DNA from: Parietaria judaica
Taxonomy: Eukaryota > Streptophyta > Magnoliopsida > Rosales > Urticaceae
NCBI GenBank assembly: GCA_954871525.1
Contig: OX940872.1
Location: 10,935,180-10,999,179 of the forward strand
DNA length: 64,000 bases
Reading direction: 5' to 3'
A model generated the notes under the pieces. That model ran no database searches. It was given only the letters and a program-made list of their open reading frames with translations, and was not told where the DNA came from. The number at the start of each line of letters is the position of its first letter. Within the stretch, counting starts at the first letter, position 1. Position numbers and translations under genes: made by a program. Below are positions 12,161-22,084 of the stretch, one piece after another.

Positions 12161-12221
12161 CTCTAAACCCTTAAACCCTTCTTTCTGTCCAGTTTCAGTT
12201 GGGCCTCATTTATTGGGCCCA
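12161..12221 (-). promoter_or_regulatory. Telo-box-like and site II motifs upstream of WDR75
   Basis: Directly upstream of the WDR75 start are TAAACCCTTAAACCC (12164-12178), a telo-box-like repeat, then TGGGCC (12200-12205) and TGGGCCCA (12214-12221). Telo-box plus TGGGCC site II combinations mark plant ribosome-biogenesis and translation promoters, where TCP factors bind site II. This fits the gene's predicted role. No clear TATA box was seen. Confidence 0.6.
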
Positions 12222-12415
12222 TATGAGCCTAGTCACATAATATTATAGGACAATTTTATTTTTTTTATACTATATAAAAAAGTTTACACTTTTATATTTA
12301 AATTTAAATTGCTAAAATGTACTGTAATTTTCTTTGAAAATAATACTCTTCTTTTCCTATAAATAAGTTTAAATTTATGAAATTGACTGGTGATAATATT
12401 TGGTTTTTGAAAATA

Positions 12416-12871
12416 GGGTTAATGACGGCGAAAATGCACAGTGTTAGGTCCTATAGTTTAAAAGTGGTGGCGAAAATACCCAAAGTCACATACGGGAGCT
12501 GACCACTCCATTCTCGTAATGCCGTTGACTTGCCTGTTAACTCTGGCCATGCGACAAATGTGGGTTGCTGACATAACAATATTTTCCACGTGGACAACCC
12601 ACATCAGCCTCGTTTACGCCAAAACAACGAATTGAACCCCTAATTAATATTATTTAATACAACCAGTTGAACCCTTAATGATTACACTTAACAAAAAAGA
12701 TTAGTCCATGTGGCCAGAGTTAACGGGTAAGCTAACATCGTTACAAGAATGGAGTGGTCAACTCCCTATATGGAGTGGTTAAACTTTGGGTACACGAGGA
12801 GTTCTTTGACCAAACTTTGAGTATTTTTTGCCAACACCTTGAAAATATATAACATGGCCCTCTGAGGATAG
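12416..12871. mobile_element. Foldback MITE (subterminal inverted repeats)
   Basis: The left side contains ACCACTCCATTCTCGTAA followed by GTTAACTCTGGCCATG. The reverse complement of the right side contains ACCACTCCATTCTTGTAA followed by GTTAACTCTGGCCACATG, in the same order. The outer arms also share CAAAGT-rich blocks. No ORF is present and the exact ends and target duplication were not resolved. It sits in the spacer upstream of WDR75. Confidence 0.55.
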
Positions 12872-12879
12872 TCAAGATG

Positions 12880-13160
12880 ATGTTTACCAGGGATGTTGTC
12901 ATGACTTTTCCCTGGTCAGCCTTGGGGTGTTGGTTGCGTCAGTGTCAAGAGCGGGGGTCGCATGGCGCTCGTGCCTCCATGGTTTGCCACAAGCTTCTTG
13001 ATGAACTCCTTGAGCGACATTCCTTGATTAGGTCTTCAATCCGATCCATTAGCTGGAAACACTTCGACGTCAGGTGACCGTAGTCACGATGGAATCTGTA
13101 GTATCGGGTCTTGTCCTTCGAATGCTTCTACACCAGGCGAGAGTCTTTGAATTTGTTGTC
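12880..13160 (-). pseudogene. Decayed Ty3-type gag fragment
   Basis: Read on the minus strand, the sequence gives KTRYYRFHRDYGHLTSKCFQ, then LMDRIEDLIKE. This is the histidine/cysteine motif region found at the end of plant Ty3 (Tat/Athila-like) Gag proteins (pattern FHRDxGHxTxxCxxLKDEIExLIxxG). Frames are broken on both sides. It lies downstream, in its own orientation, of the LTR at 13210-13549 and the primer site at 13826-13837, so it is probably the remains of one large element that later received other insertions. Confidence 0.6.
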
Positions 13161-13209
13161 GTGCATGGCGAAGATTTTAAATGGAGTGGTTGTCAACCGA
13201 GTGTCATCT

Positions 13210-13549
13210 TGTAACGCCTCGGCTTCTCAATCGAATCGAGGACTGTCCCCACAGGCTAACACGAGTCTTTTTAGCGTGCTTTTTCCTCACTCGCACGCTT
13301 CTCGAGAAACTTCCCAAGAGGTCACCCATCCTAGTACTACTCCAAGCCAAGTAGGCTTAAATTTGGAGTTCCTATAAGAGCTGCCGAAAAGAAGATGCAT
13401 CTTCTTGACATAGGTAGTACCAATAAGTTCTTTTATGCCTCTCCGACCATACAGTCTCATACATGTATGATCTCGATAACCGTGCATACCTACACACCGC
13501 GGGAATGTCCCATCAACACTTTCCCTTGCCTAGGCGATGCGGGACTACA
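13210..13549 (-). repeat. LTR with a 5S-rRNA-like segment (solo or fragment)
   Basis: On the minus strand this 340-bp block begins TGTAGTCCCGCATCGCC and ends GCCGAGGCGTTACA (TG...CA). It contains, at 13310-13372, a segment strongly resembling the 3' half of plant 5S rRNA including GAGTAGTACTAGGATGGGTG (the internal promoter IE and box C area) and TTGGGAAGT. LTRs carrying 5S-like sequence are known from Cassandra TRIM elements and some Ty3 LTRs in plants. No perfect target duplication was found (flanks CATCT and CAACT). Confidence 0.6.
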
Positions 13550-13825
13550 CAACTTACTCGTTATTGCCCTCTCGGCATGATTGTCACAAGTCCTTTCTGT
13601 CATAGCGAAATAGACCTTTCGTCGTTTAACCTCCTTCCGGCTTCGCCAATTGGTACTAGTTGTCGTCGGTACGGCTTTTCTTCCCTTTAAGTTCGTCGTT
13701 GCCCCCGCTGCTAAGCCGTGCCTTTGGCGAGACGGAATCGCCTCCTCAAATACTCATTATTCTTGTCTTGACATTGCGAAGTGGATCGAACACTGATCGA
13801 CTATAGAGGTTGGATCGAACAGCAC

Positions 13826-13837
13826 GCTCTGATACCA
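13826..13837 (-). other. Primer-binding site of a Ty3-like remnant
   Basis: GCTCTGATACCA on the plus strand is the reverse complement of the canonical TGGTATCAGAGC initiator-Met-tRNA site. In minus orientation it would follow an LTR end CCAACA; that junction is now split by the hAT insertion at 13846. Confidence 0.65.
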
Positions 13838-13845
13838 CTTGTTGG

Positions 13846-14652
13846 TAGGGCTAAAATATTTATCCGCCATCCGCTAATCGCAATCGTATCCTATTCGCTC
13901 CGCTACGAAATATCCGCTATTTTATCCATTTTTAATCAACCGCTTAATATGGTTATGGATATCCGCAACCGCTTTTCAGAATTGGATTGGTTAATGGTTA
14001 TATTTTTTAATTTAAATTGGATATCCGCTTTAACCGCAACCAATTTTAAAAAATAAAAAAATAATTAATTAAATATATATTATATATAAATATTTTTTAT
14101 TTTATTTTATTAGTGCTATCGGTGGATTGGATGGTCTCTTATATTAACCTAGGTAGGTTATATTCCTACCTTGTTCATTGTTGTCTTTGTGCTTTGATTA
14201 CTTTGAATATAGTATTTATTATAATTCAGATTTCATCGTGTCTGTTTAATAATCGTTTGTATTCATATTTGTATCTCTAGAATATGTAGCTAATATTCTA
14301 GTGTTAGACCATATGTTTTTGTGGTCTTTTATGTCATATAAATATGGTTTGGTACTTTGGTTACTTATGAAATATGATTTATTTTATTTTTGAATGTTTT
14401 ATGTTTCACTATTCTTGCTATATTTTTATGTTTGATATATTTGTTTTTCACTAACAAAATTAATTGGATAATATCCGCTATCCGCCTTAAATTAACCAAT
14501 TCGATCCGCTAACCGCTAACCGCTAACCGCATTTAAATTGGATAATCGAAAATAAAAATGGTTAATGGATATAATTATTTTATATCCACATATGTGGATA
14601 CGGTTAGTCAACATGACCATATCCTATCCTATCCTATCCACTTTCACCCCTA
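13846..14652. mobile_element. Non-autonomous hAT-like DNA transposon
   Basis: An 807-bp element bounded by an 8-bp target duplication CTTGTTGG (13838-13845 and 14653-14660), the hAT hallmark. The ends are imperfect inverted repeats: TAGGGCTAAAATATTTATCC on the left, TAGGGGTGAAAGTGGATAGG as the complement of the right. Subterminal regions are packed with short repeats (ATCCGC/CCGCTAACCGCTAACCGC; ATCCTATCCTATCC), as expected for transposase-binding arrays. There is no transposase ORF. It inserted within the LTR/PBS junction of an older Ty3-like element. Confidence 0.85.
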
Positions 14653-14660
14653 CTTGTTGG

Positions 14661-15344
14661 TGCAGAAACGAGCGAGCAAGAAGTACTGTAAAGCCATGCA
14701 CGTGTGAACGTGATTAATTAAAAAAACCAACAAAGAATCACCAAACCGAAGCGAAGCCGGAGGATGAGGTGGATCTTGAGGCCAGCAATGGCGGAGATGA
14801 TTTGGATCGACTGTGGTGGAATGGAAAGAGAGCACGAACGCCGCGAAGACGACATAGATCGCCTAGAGATTGGTAAACGGAATATGCAAGATTACAAAAG
14901 AATATGATCATCTTCTTACTTAGTTCTGTTTTCTTTTCTACTGTTTAGTTCGTAACCTTCGATACACTTTCGCTTCAACATTTTATATTTTGAATCCTCT
15001 GACGCTTTTAGTTTGTTTTAATTCTAGTATAGTATTCATGAATGAAAGTCTAGTAACAAAAATTCGTTATTCTTCTTAATTTGTCCTTAATATTTGATTG
15101 TAATATATACCTCCGCGTTCTAAGAATCTTGTATTGTTTCACAGCCTTTGTGAATTCTAAAACCATAGAAGCAACACAAATGCACTAGTAACAATATTCG
15201 ATAAATAATTATTTGTTCTGTAATTCTAAACCAATTATGCTCAATCGTCCTTCAACATCTAGGAAAAAAAAAGGAGCCAGATAAATGCTAGAACTTTCGG
15301 GCCCATTACAAAAAGCCCAAACGACACTGCAAATGGTTCACCGA
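14661..15344. other. Intergenic DNA, no gene supported
   Basis: Immediately right of the hAT element, about 200 bp (to about 14870) are GC-richer and may continue the LTR or flank of the interrupted Ty3-like element. I recognised no protein. The rest is AT-rich without structure. Confidence 0.4.
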
Positions 15345-15552
15345 TTTATTATTATTTTTTAATGGGTGGCGCTATCGGCCAATGTTATAATGCACTCTCA
15401 CATGAGTTAGATATACTCAGTGTAAGAACAGGTAGCACTAATGGCCAAGTTTACAATATGTAAAGGAGGCACTCATTTGAGTCCCATGAGAGTTTGAACC
15501 CATAATCTCTTGGATAGAAGAATAGTGGAGTTACCACTAGGCCAAGCAAGCT
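15345..15552 (-). mobile_element. tRNA-derived SINE
   Basis: On the minus strand the head has a pol III A box TGGCCTAGTGG and, about 40 bp on, a B box-like GGTTCAAACTC, both tRNA-like. The body ends near a T/A-rich simple tail (ATTATTATTTTTT on the plus strand at about 15346-15360). No target duplication was resolved. A tRNA gene is excluded because the acceptor stem and anticodon arms do not form. Confidence 0.6.
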
Positions 15553-15903
15553 TGTGGATGTCTTGTATCTGTTACATCTGTATATTCTTATTTTTATTTC
15601 TTTCTTTTTGACATTTGATTGAACAAAAGTTGGCATTGAAGACTCTAGAGTCTTGTGACTTGTGTTAGGCATGTCATTCATACTCATATTGGGTTACTTC
15701 TTCAAATGCCATAACATAATGTTGCTAATATATCACTCATGTTTGTATTCTCTTGTTTTACTATCCGAGAGAATCCTTTTGACATAATTAAATCTTAATA
15801 ACATTAACATAACCTAATTACAAGCAAAGATTAAACGACGAAATTACCCTCCCTACGCTCATGTGGGGCTCTTATAAAGTGCCACTAGTAAAGCATACGA
15901 GCA

Positions 15904-16062
15904 ATCCATGATCTTCATGAGCTAGTCATGGCGCCTTTTCTCAGCCACCACGCCGTTCTTGACTACTGCTATGAAGTTAGCGCCCTTGATGGTGGTAAGG
16001 CGATGGGCCACGACCATTGTGGTACGGTCCACCATCACCTGGTCTAACGCGTCCTGTGCCAC
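15904..16062 (-). pseudogene. ABC transporter B-family C-terminal fragment
   Basis: The minus strand reads VAQDALDQVMVDRTTMVVAH, RLTTIKGANFIAVVKNGVVA, then EKRRHD and a TAG stop, with LMKI after it. This is the end of the second nucleotide-binding domain of plant ABCB (P-glycoprotein) transporters: the post-D-loop helix, the H-loop histidine in VVAHR, and the tail. The usual serine after the HD is replaced by a stop. No Walker A, signature or transmembrane segments are present nearby, so this is an orphan exon or gene relic. Confidence 0.75.
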
Positions 16063-16375
16063 CCAATAGTTTTTTGCATTTCATTTATTTTTATAAATTT
16101 TAATAAATGAAACGTAATATTGATTATACTGTAAGTATCAATGTATTCTTTTGTAACACGGTTATTTAATATATTTGAGATAATGGCCACAATTTAATAT
16201 CCTCACTCTTTCTATAAATAAATAAGACATGAAGTTTTTTTTTTTTTATCAAGGCGAACCATGGTTAAATCACGGTATCTTAATTGTTCAATTATGAATA
16301 AATTGTCACGAAATCAAACAAATATTCGTCTACTTTTACTTTAAGTCATTTAAGCCTTCAAACATGACAATTATC
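16063..16375. other. Intergenic AT-rich spacer
   Basis: Between the ABCB relic and the RING-H2 ORF. I see nothing coding or structured apart from a T-rich run near 16235. Confidence 0.4.
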
Positions 16376-16705
16376 TCAGATCCTTTGTAGTGATCTCAAT
16401 AACGGACCGAAAAAACTGGCACGTCTAGGTTTTTTCACCCACTTCTCGATGCAGCCGTTGTGAAACCAATGCGTGCAAAGTAGCTGAACCACAGGGCGGC
16501 ACCCGATTTCCACGTCATCCATGCAAATCGAACAAGTCAGCTTATTCGCTCCCCTGTACCCCGTTGGAACCATCCTATCGTCGCAATACCGCAAAATCTC
16601 CGCATTGACCGCATCGGTATAATAGGTAGCCCAATCATTGGGGCTTAAGTCACGAGGATCTTCAGGAAGCGTGATCACATTCTGCTTCTTAATCATCACG
16701 TGCAT
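16376..16705 (-). pseudogene. Truncated RING-H2 finger protein
   Basis: A 109-residue frame with a clear but incomplete RING-H2 domain at about residues 57-92: CSIC, then LLCTHWFHNGCIEKWVKK. The first six ligands (C-C-C-H-H-C) are present. The last CxxC pair, normally just after the tryptophan, is missing, and the sequence runs into PRRASFFGPLL. The A-rich run at the break (AAAAAA, TTTTTT on the plus strand near 16430-16436) is a likely frameshift point. Complete RING-H2 domains act as E3 ubiquitin ligases; without the second zinc site this one should not fold normally. A Copia LTR (from 16745) begins only 40 bp upstream of the ATG. Confidence 0.6.
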
Positions 16706-16744
16706 AGCGAGTTAGGCATTAACGCTTTTTCCGAAAATCATGTA

Positions 16745-17234
16745 TGTCAGGAATTTCATTACGATTCTTGTGTAATTATCACGATATATGCCTCTAATAC
16801 GTCCGGGTAACATTTAAAAAATATTTAAAGCAGAAAACTTGTTACTTCGTACAACGTATTAACATTGTATAATTACCATGTACAAGATCTAATAAATTAT
16901 TAGCAATTTAATTTTTATAAATTCATTATTAATAATCTAGTCTATAGAAAATAAATAAAACTGTAAAGAAAGGTTTACATTTATTGACCCAATGCATAAG
17001 GCCGTATCTCAAATGACTACTTCTTGTTGCGCGTTCTGAATCGGGCAGGGCTTCGCCGATGCTAAGGTAAACTCCCGTGATCTTCCGGGATATTCTCTTG
17101 GACTCCTCGTAACGAAGCATGGGCTTCGGAGGCAGGACTCCGAATTAAAATGAAGGTTCTTTTAAAGCTTCCGGAGAATAACGTCCACTAAGCCGAACCA
17201 GAAAAGAGAGATCAGAAGATAAGAAATTCGCAGA

Positions 17235-17306
<72 letters not shown>

Positions 17307-17308
17307 GG

Positions 17309-17355
<47 letters not shown>

Positions 17356-19577
17356 TGAATTCTTGCTATTGGGAGGTGTGTGAAATGTGTCGAATGAGTC
17401 TTGTATTTATAGGCTCATGGAAAAGCTAATAAAGGAAGTTTCCTTCCTTGAATTTTGAAACCTAAAATAGGTAAATATAATTAATTACTCAAACCAATGG
17501 CCAAGATTGAATCGCCAAAGATCCAATGGTTCTGATTAATTAGGGATTTAACCAAATAAGAAAACCCTGAATAAATCAATTATCCAATCACTTCCTTAAG
17601 AGAACTCTAATTCCCTATACATATGGAAATTTTGAAATCAATAAGCTTGATCAAATGGTTGGAATTAATTCCATAACCAATCTAATGGACCATATTGATT
17701 TAGGACAAAGACAACTCTCCAACATTGATAACTAAGCTTTAGAATTCGACCTCCCTTTATAATGAATTCAAATTTTGCATTCCATATACAAACGTTAATT
17801 AATTTCAAATCCAATGTTTAAGATTAAATCTTAAACCAATCCAATGGGTATAATTAATTAAGCAATTTCAAAATCCATACTTGGTCACCAAGTAATTTTC
17901 GAATTAGCCATTCCAAATTAATTGTCATGATCCAACGGTTAAGATTAAACTTGACCGATCTAATGAACCAAATTAATTTCAAGATTTTATCCATATATAC
18001 CTAAACATGGGTACTTATGCCGTATATTTGGAAATTCCAAATCCAAGAAAATTCGTGTAAGCCCAACTCACATATTTACTTTAGCCACATTATTTCTACA
18101 CATTCATATATATATACCAAATACATATTTTAATCAAATAACATAAATCTATTAATTATTAAGTAATTAATTATAAAAAATTGAATAATTAAAGAAAAAT
18201 AATTATATTATATTATTGACCAATGATCTCAATATGACACATTAAATTTCGTGGTGCAACACCACCATTTAAGTTCTTGACATGTGATTAAATTTAACAT
18301 ATTTACGAAAACGATCGTAAACTTGGAAATTCTCTAAATCACAATCCGTAAGTCAAAACGACTCATTTCCAAGAGAAAAGTTTATGAGAATTTAATTTCC
18401 AACAACTTTCCAGGTTACGAAAAAACCAAATTTAATTTTCTTTTATCAGTTAAATTTCCAGCACCAAACTGTGGTACTTTTGCCACGTCAAAAATAAAAT
18501 TTCAAAGTCTAACACAGAGTTTAGTTTTATGAATCCTGATAAATGATAAAACATATAGAATGTTTAAATCACGTACGTATCATCCGTTCCAAGCTATCTT
18601 GGGGACCATGGACCCGTATCACTGAAGCTCCAACGCAGTGTTAGTGGTTCGTCAAACCTCGGTGCTATTCCACTATAAACCCGACGCTGCACTCTCTAGT
18701 GATACAGTAAATATTATTTCAATTATAGAAAGGTGTCCATTGATACAATAAAATTTGGGTTATTGATCTTTCAATTGATGATCCACACACGAGCACGCGG
18801 TTTTTATCATTCTGCCTCTCATTGCATTTTAATCCTTAACTCAGTTAGTAATATTGTAAGTAATCCACTTATGTTTTTGATTCATAATTTACGCAACGGG
18901 TACCTCTTACTTCTCACCACTAAAAATCAAGGGAATCATCTTGACTCTAAAAAGAGTTATGTGATGTCCGCTTTTATGACCAAGCTACCCTTATTTGTTG
19001 ACTATCATGTTCCTAAAATAGCAGCATTGGGAACGACAGTAAATGTGTTCTTTAACAGTTAAATCAAAGAAAGATTAAGTCACCAATCCAGGCTCAAGGT
19101 CACTCGGGACTTAGATCGAATATCATTTGATCATCTACTAGTGACTAAACTCGTTGGCAGTGACGGTCTTATATGAAAACTTCCGGAGTTTAAGTCAGGT
19201 ACAGTCTAGTATGAAGTCGCTACATACTTAATGCCCTTTTAGTGAGTGTGACACACACACTTAATCTAGAATAGGATTACATCACTTAGTCACATTAATG
19301 ACTTTATTCGATTAATGAGCTCCCACTCTATTAATCAAGTCACATATATTTTAAGTTCATTTATTATGATTATTAATTCTTCCTCACATTGACTTGGTTG
19401 TTATAATTATAACATAATTGCATCCTTTTTGAACTATGGAACAAAGATTCTATTTAACTCAATCATAAACTTTAATAAGATTAACATAATAAGTAACATC
19501 TTTTATTCAACAAATTTGGTCAAAATCTTTTACAATTAGGGGAAAGACAGCTTTTTTAAGGACACATATGTCCAACA
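16745..19577 (-). repeat. Copia LTR 'A' (2.8 kb), 3' LTR of a minus-strand element
   Basis: Bounded TGTCAGGAATTTCATTACG on the left and CATATGTCCAACA on the right (minus orientation TGTTGGACATATG...CCTGACA). It joins the polypurine tract at 19578-19590. It matches LTR C (28117-30667) more closely than LTR B or D, for example in GTAATTATCACGATATATGC, CCTCTAATACGTCCGGG and many later blocks. It carries a compound microsatellite absent from C. Confidence 0.8.
17235..17354. repeat. Compound microsatellite (CT)n(AT)n(G)n(GA)n
   Basis: About 20 bp of CT, about 45 bp of AT, a short G run, then about 45 bp of GA. CT and GA are complementary, so the tract can form one long hairpin with an AT loop. 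The homologous place in LTR C has only CTCTAGAGAAATAGAGAG, so the array expanded inside this copy. Confidence 0.85.
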
Positions 19578-19590
19578 ATCTCCCACTTGT
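19578..19590 (-). other. Polypurine tract of the Copia element
   Basis: On the minus strand CAAGTGGGAGAT directly precedes the LTR start TGTTGG, the typical plant Copia (Tork/Angela-like) junction. Confidence 0.75.
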
Positions 19591-19592
19591 AC

Positions 19593-21149
19593 TTAAAGAA
19601 GATGACCCATGTCTTTCACGCCCATATTTTCTAGATGCCTCCTGAATATTTTCTCTGGCAATGTCTTGGTAAATGGATCACCCAGATTGTTCTCCGAAGC
19701 TATTTTCACAATCCGTACGTCCCCACAACGTACTATCTCTCTTATGAGATGATATTTCCTTTCTATATGTTTTGCCTTGTTATGGTCTCTGGGCTCTTTA
19801 GAATTTGCCACAGCGCCACTGTTATCACAGTACAACGTTTGTGGTCCATCTACATCTGGGACTACACCAGATCCATGTAGAAATTCTTTAGCCAAACTGA
19901 TTCCTTGGCTGCTTCACACGCAGCCACATATTTAGCTTCCATTTTGGAATATGCGATATAGGATTGCTTTACGCTTCTCCAGAATATCGCTCCACCAGCA
20001 AGGGTGTACACTGCTCCTGACGTCGACTTTCTCGCGTAACACTAACATATAGTCTCTCGTTCTCCGAAGATACTTGAGAATATTTTTCACTGCAGCCTAA
20101 TGAGCCATACCAGGGTTGGATTGGTATCTACTAACTATTCCCACAGCGTAACAGATGTCTGGCCTAGTACACTGCATAGCATACATCAGACTTCCCACTG
20201 CTGAAGCATAGGGCACCCGCCTCATCTCGTCTTGCTCTTCCGGAGAAGTTGGACACTGTTTCCTGCTAAGGAACACTCCATGCATGGTCGGTAAATTACC
20301 GCCCTTGGAGTTTGTCATTGCAAAACATTCAAGCACCTTATCAATGTAAGCTGCTTGTGACAAGGCTAGAAACCTGTTATTGCGATCCCTAAAAATACGG
20401 ATCCCAAGAACATAACTGGCTTCTCCCATATCCTTCATTTGGAATTGCGTAGATAGCCACGCTTTCACGTCCGATAATCTCTTCACACTGTTTCCAATGA
20501 GAAGAATATCGTCGACGTATAGAACAAGAAAAATTTCCACGGACTCATCATTGAGTTTATAAATGCAGGCTTCATTTTCATTCTAAATGAATCCATAGGT
20601 CTTGATAGTCTCATCAAACCTTAGATTCGAGGATTTGGAAGCTTGCTTCAATCCATAAATGGACTTGAGTAATCTACAAACTTTCCTTTCTTGACCCTTT
20701 TGCACGAACCCTTCTGGTTGGTCCATATAGATGTTCTCGTCAATATACCCGTTCAAGAATGCGGTTTTGACGTCCATCTGCCAAATCTCGTAATTGACAC
20801 TACAGGCTATGGCCATGAGAATCCGGATGGACTTATACTTAGCGACTGGAGCGAAGGTCTCATCGAAATCAATACATTCTCTCTGGGTAAAACCCTTTGC
20901 CACTAGTCTAGCCTTGAAGGTTTCAACCTTCCTGTCCACTCATCTCTTTCTCTTGTATACCCATTTATTCCCAATGGTTTTGAAACCATCAGGTAAGTCT
21001 ACAAGTTCCCAGACTTCATTAGAATCCATTGATTCTATTTCTTGGTTCATGGCTTTCTGCCATTCTCCCTTTTCAGGATCCACCATAGCTTCCTTGTAGC
21101 TTGTGGGATCTTCAACCCTAGTGTTTGAAACATCTAGGTCAAATACCAA
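19593..21149 (-). pseudogene. Copia reverse transcriptase-RNase H, degenerate
   Basis: RT begins near 21149 (DPTSYKEAMVDPEKGEWQKA..NKWVYKRKR) and continues through ETFKARLVAKGFTQRE, DETFAPVAKYKSIRILMAIA, DVKTAFLNGYIDENIYMDQP, KSIYGLKQA and the catalytic FLVLYVDDILLIGN, then the connection segment (ASAVGSLMYAMQCTRPDICY). These pieces share one frame but are split by stops at 20940-20942, 20583-20585 and 20097-20099. The RNase H end (LYCDNSGAVANSKEPRDHNK..KHIERKYHLIREIV, DPFTKTLP) follows in the 19593-19895 frame; the region 19896-20096 has frameshifts. Integrase and protease are missing upstream, so the element is internally deleted. Confidence 0.85.
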
Positions 21150-21619
21150 CTATGTTTACTCGTAGTGTTTAACCGTTCATAAGAACCTCCCACTACGTCT
21201 GAGTATTCTCAGAGTTTCTAATGAAACTCTAAACGTGATTACTCGTAGTGTTAACTATCAATTAACCTCCCACTACGTCTAAGTATCACTTGGTTCTGAT
21301 CCTGGGACCGTGGTTTCCGTACTCTATTATAACAACAATCATTGTTGTTTATTACATGATGATAATCTTTAAGTTCATTTTTCGTGAAACAAAAATGATG
21401 TTCAATTACGCATGAATTGAAAAGATTACAATCATTGGAGACTATAAAGTAGCATGTCAGGTGTTTATTTGAATAATTCAAAATAATAACTTTCATTGAT
21501 AAAGAATTATTCAAATCAACAAACATAAATAAACTGAGGTAGCAGAAGCCACTTCTGCATTGAAAAATATTTGTAATGTTATGTAATTTTAATCTATGGA
21601 ACTGAGATAAAAATCTCTT
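21150..21619 (-). pseudogene. Residual Copia polyprotein linker
   Basis: A short open stretch reads RVRKPRSQDQNQVILRRSGR on the minus strand near 21251-21320, resembling the basic linker between integrase and RT in plant Copia polyproteins (xLRRSxR). The rest is AT-rich and not recognisable. Two copies of a CTCGTAGTGTT..CCTCCCACTACGTCTGAGTAT motif at about 21160-21205 and 21242-21286 suggest a local duplication of about 80 bp. Confidence 0.45.
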
Positions 21620-22084
21620 CTAATAAAATTTAATGTATAGTTCGGAAAAAGTTTTACCCTTTGATGAACTGAGGTGTTGCCTGCATCTAAGCTGGCCTTT
21701 CACTCTCGGATTTGTTCCACACTGGAAACAAATTGCAGACAGACCAACTTTTCTTTCTTTTCTTCCAGGTTCGGCTTTCGATTCAGTCTTCCTTTTGTTA
21801 TCTTTTGCAACAGCCTCACTGACAAGTCCCGTTACTTTATTCACTTTCATTAATAGTCTCTCAATTTCATCATGAGATGTCTTGAGCATAGCATTCTTAA
21901 AGGCCTGACTTTTGAGATGATACTGGCTGAAATAGTGAGTGAGTAAATTATACTCAACATCATATTTGAACCATTCAGTATCTTTCTCAAAGATCGTTAG
22001 TGGCTCTTCAGACTCTTGCTCAAGAGGTGAATAGGAGTTAACGGAATCTTGATCATTATCCGGGATGTTAATCGGATCAGACAT
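21620..22084 (-). pseudogene. Shortened Copia gag-like ORF
   Basis: An open frame starts with MSDPINIPDNDQDSVNS at the position expected for gag after the leader. It is rich in charged residues, and ICFQC near its end recalls the first half of a CCHC knuckle, but the spacing to the H/C half is lost. Most of the Gag core and the integrase are absent. I assign it to Gag by position rather than by clear homology. Confidence 0.45.

Noticed and set aside
13310..13372. Possible genuine 5S rRNA gene
   Set aside because: Only about half of the 5S sequence is present, with substitutions, and it lies inside an LTR-like block.
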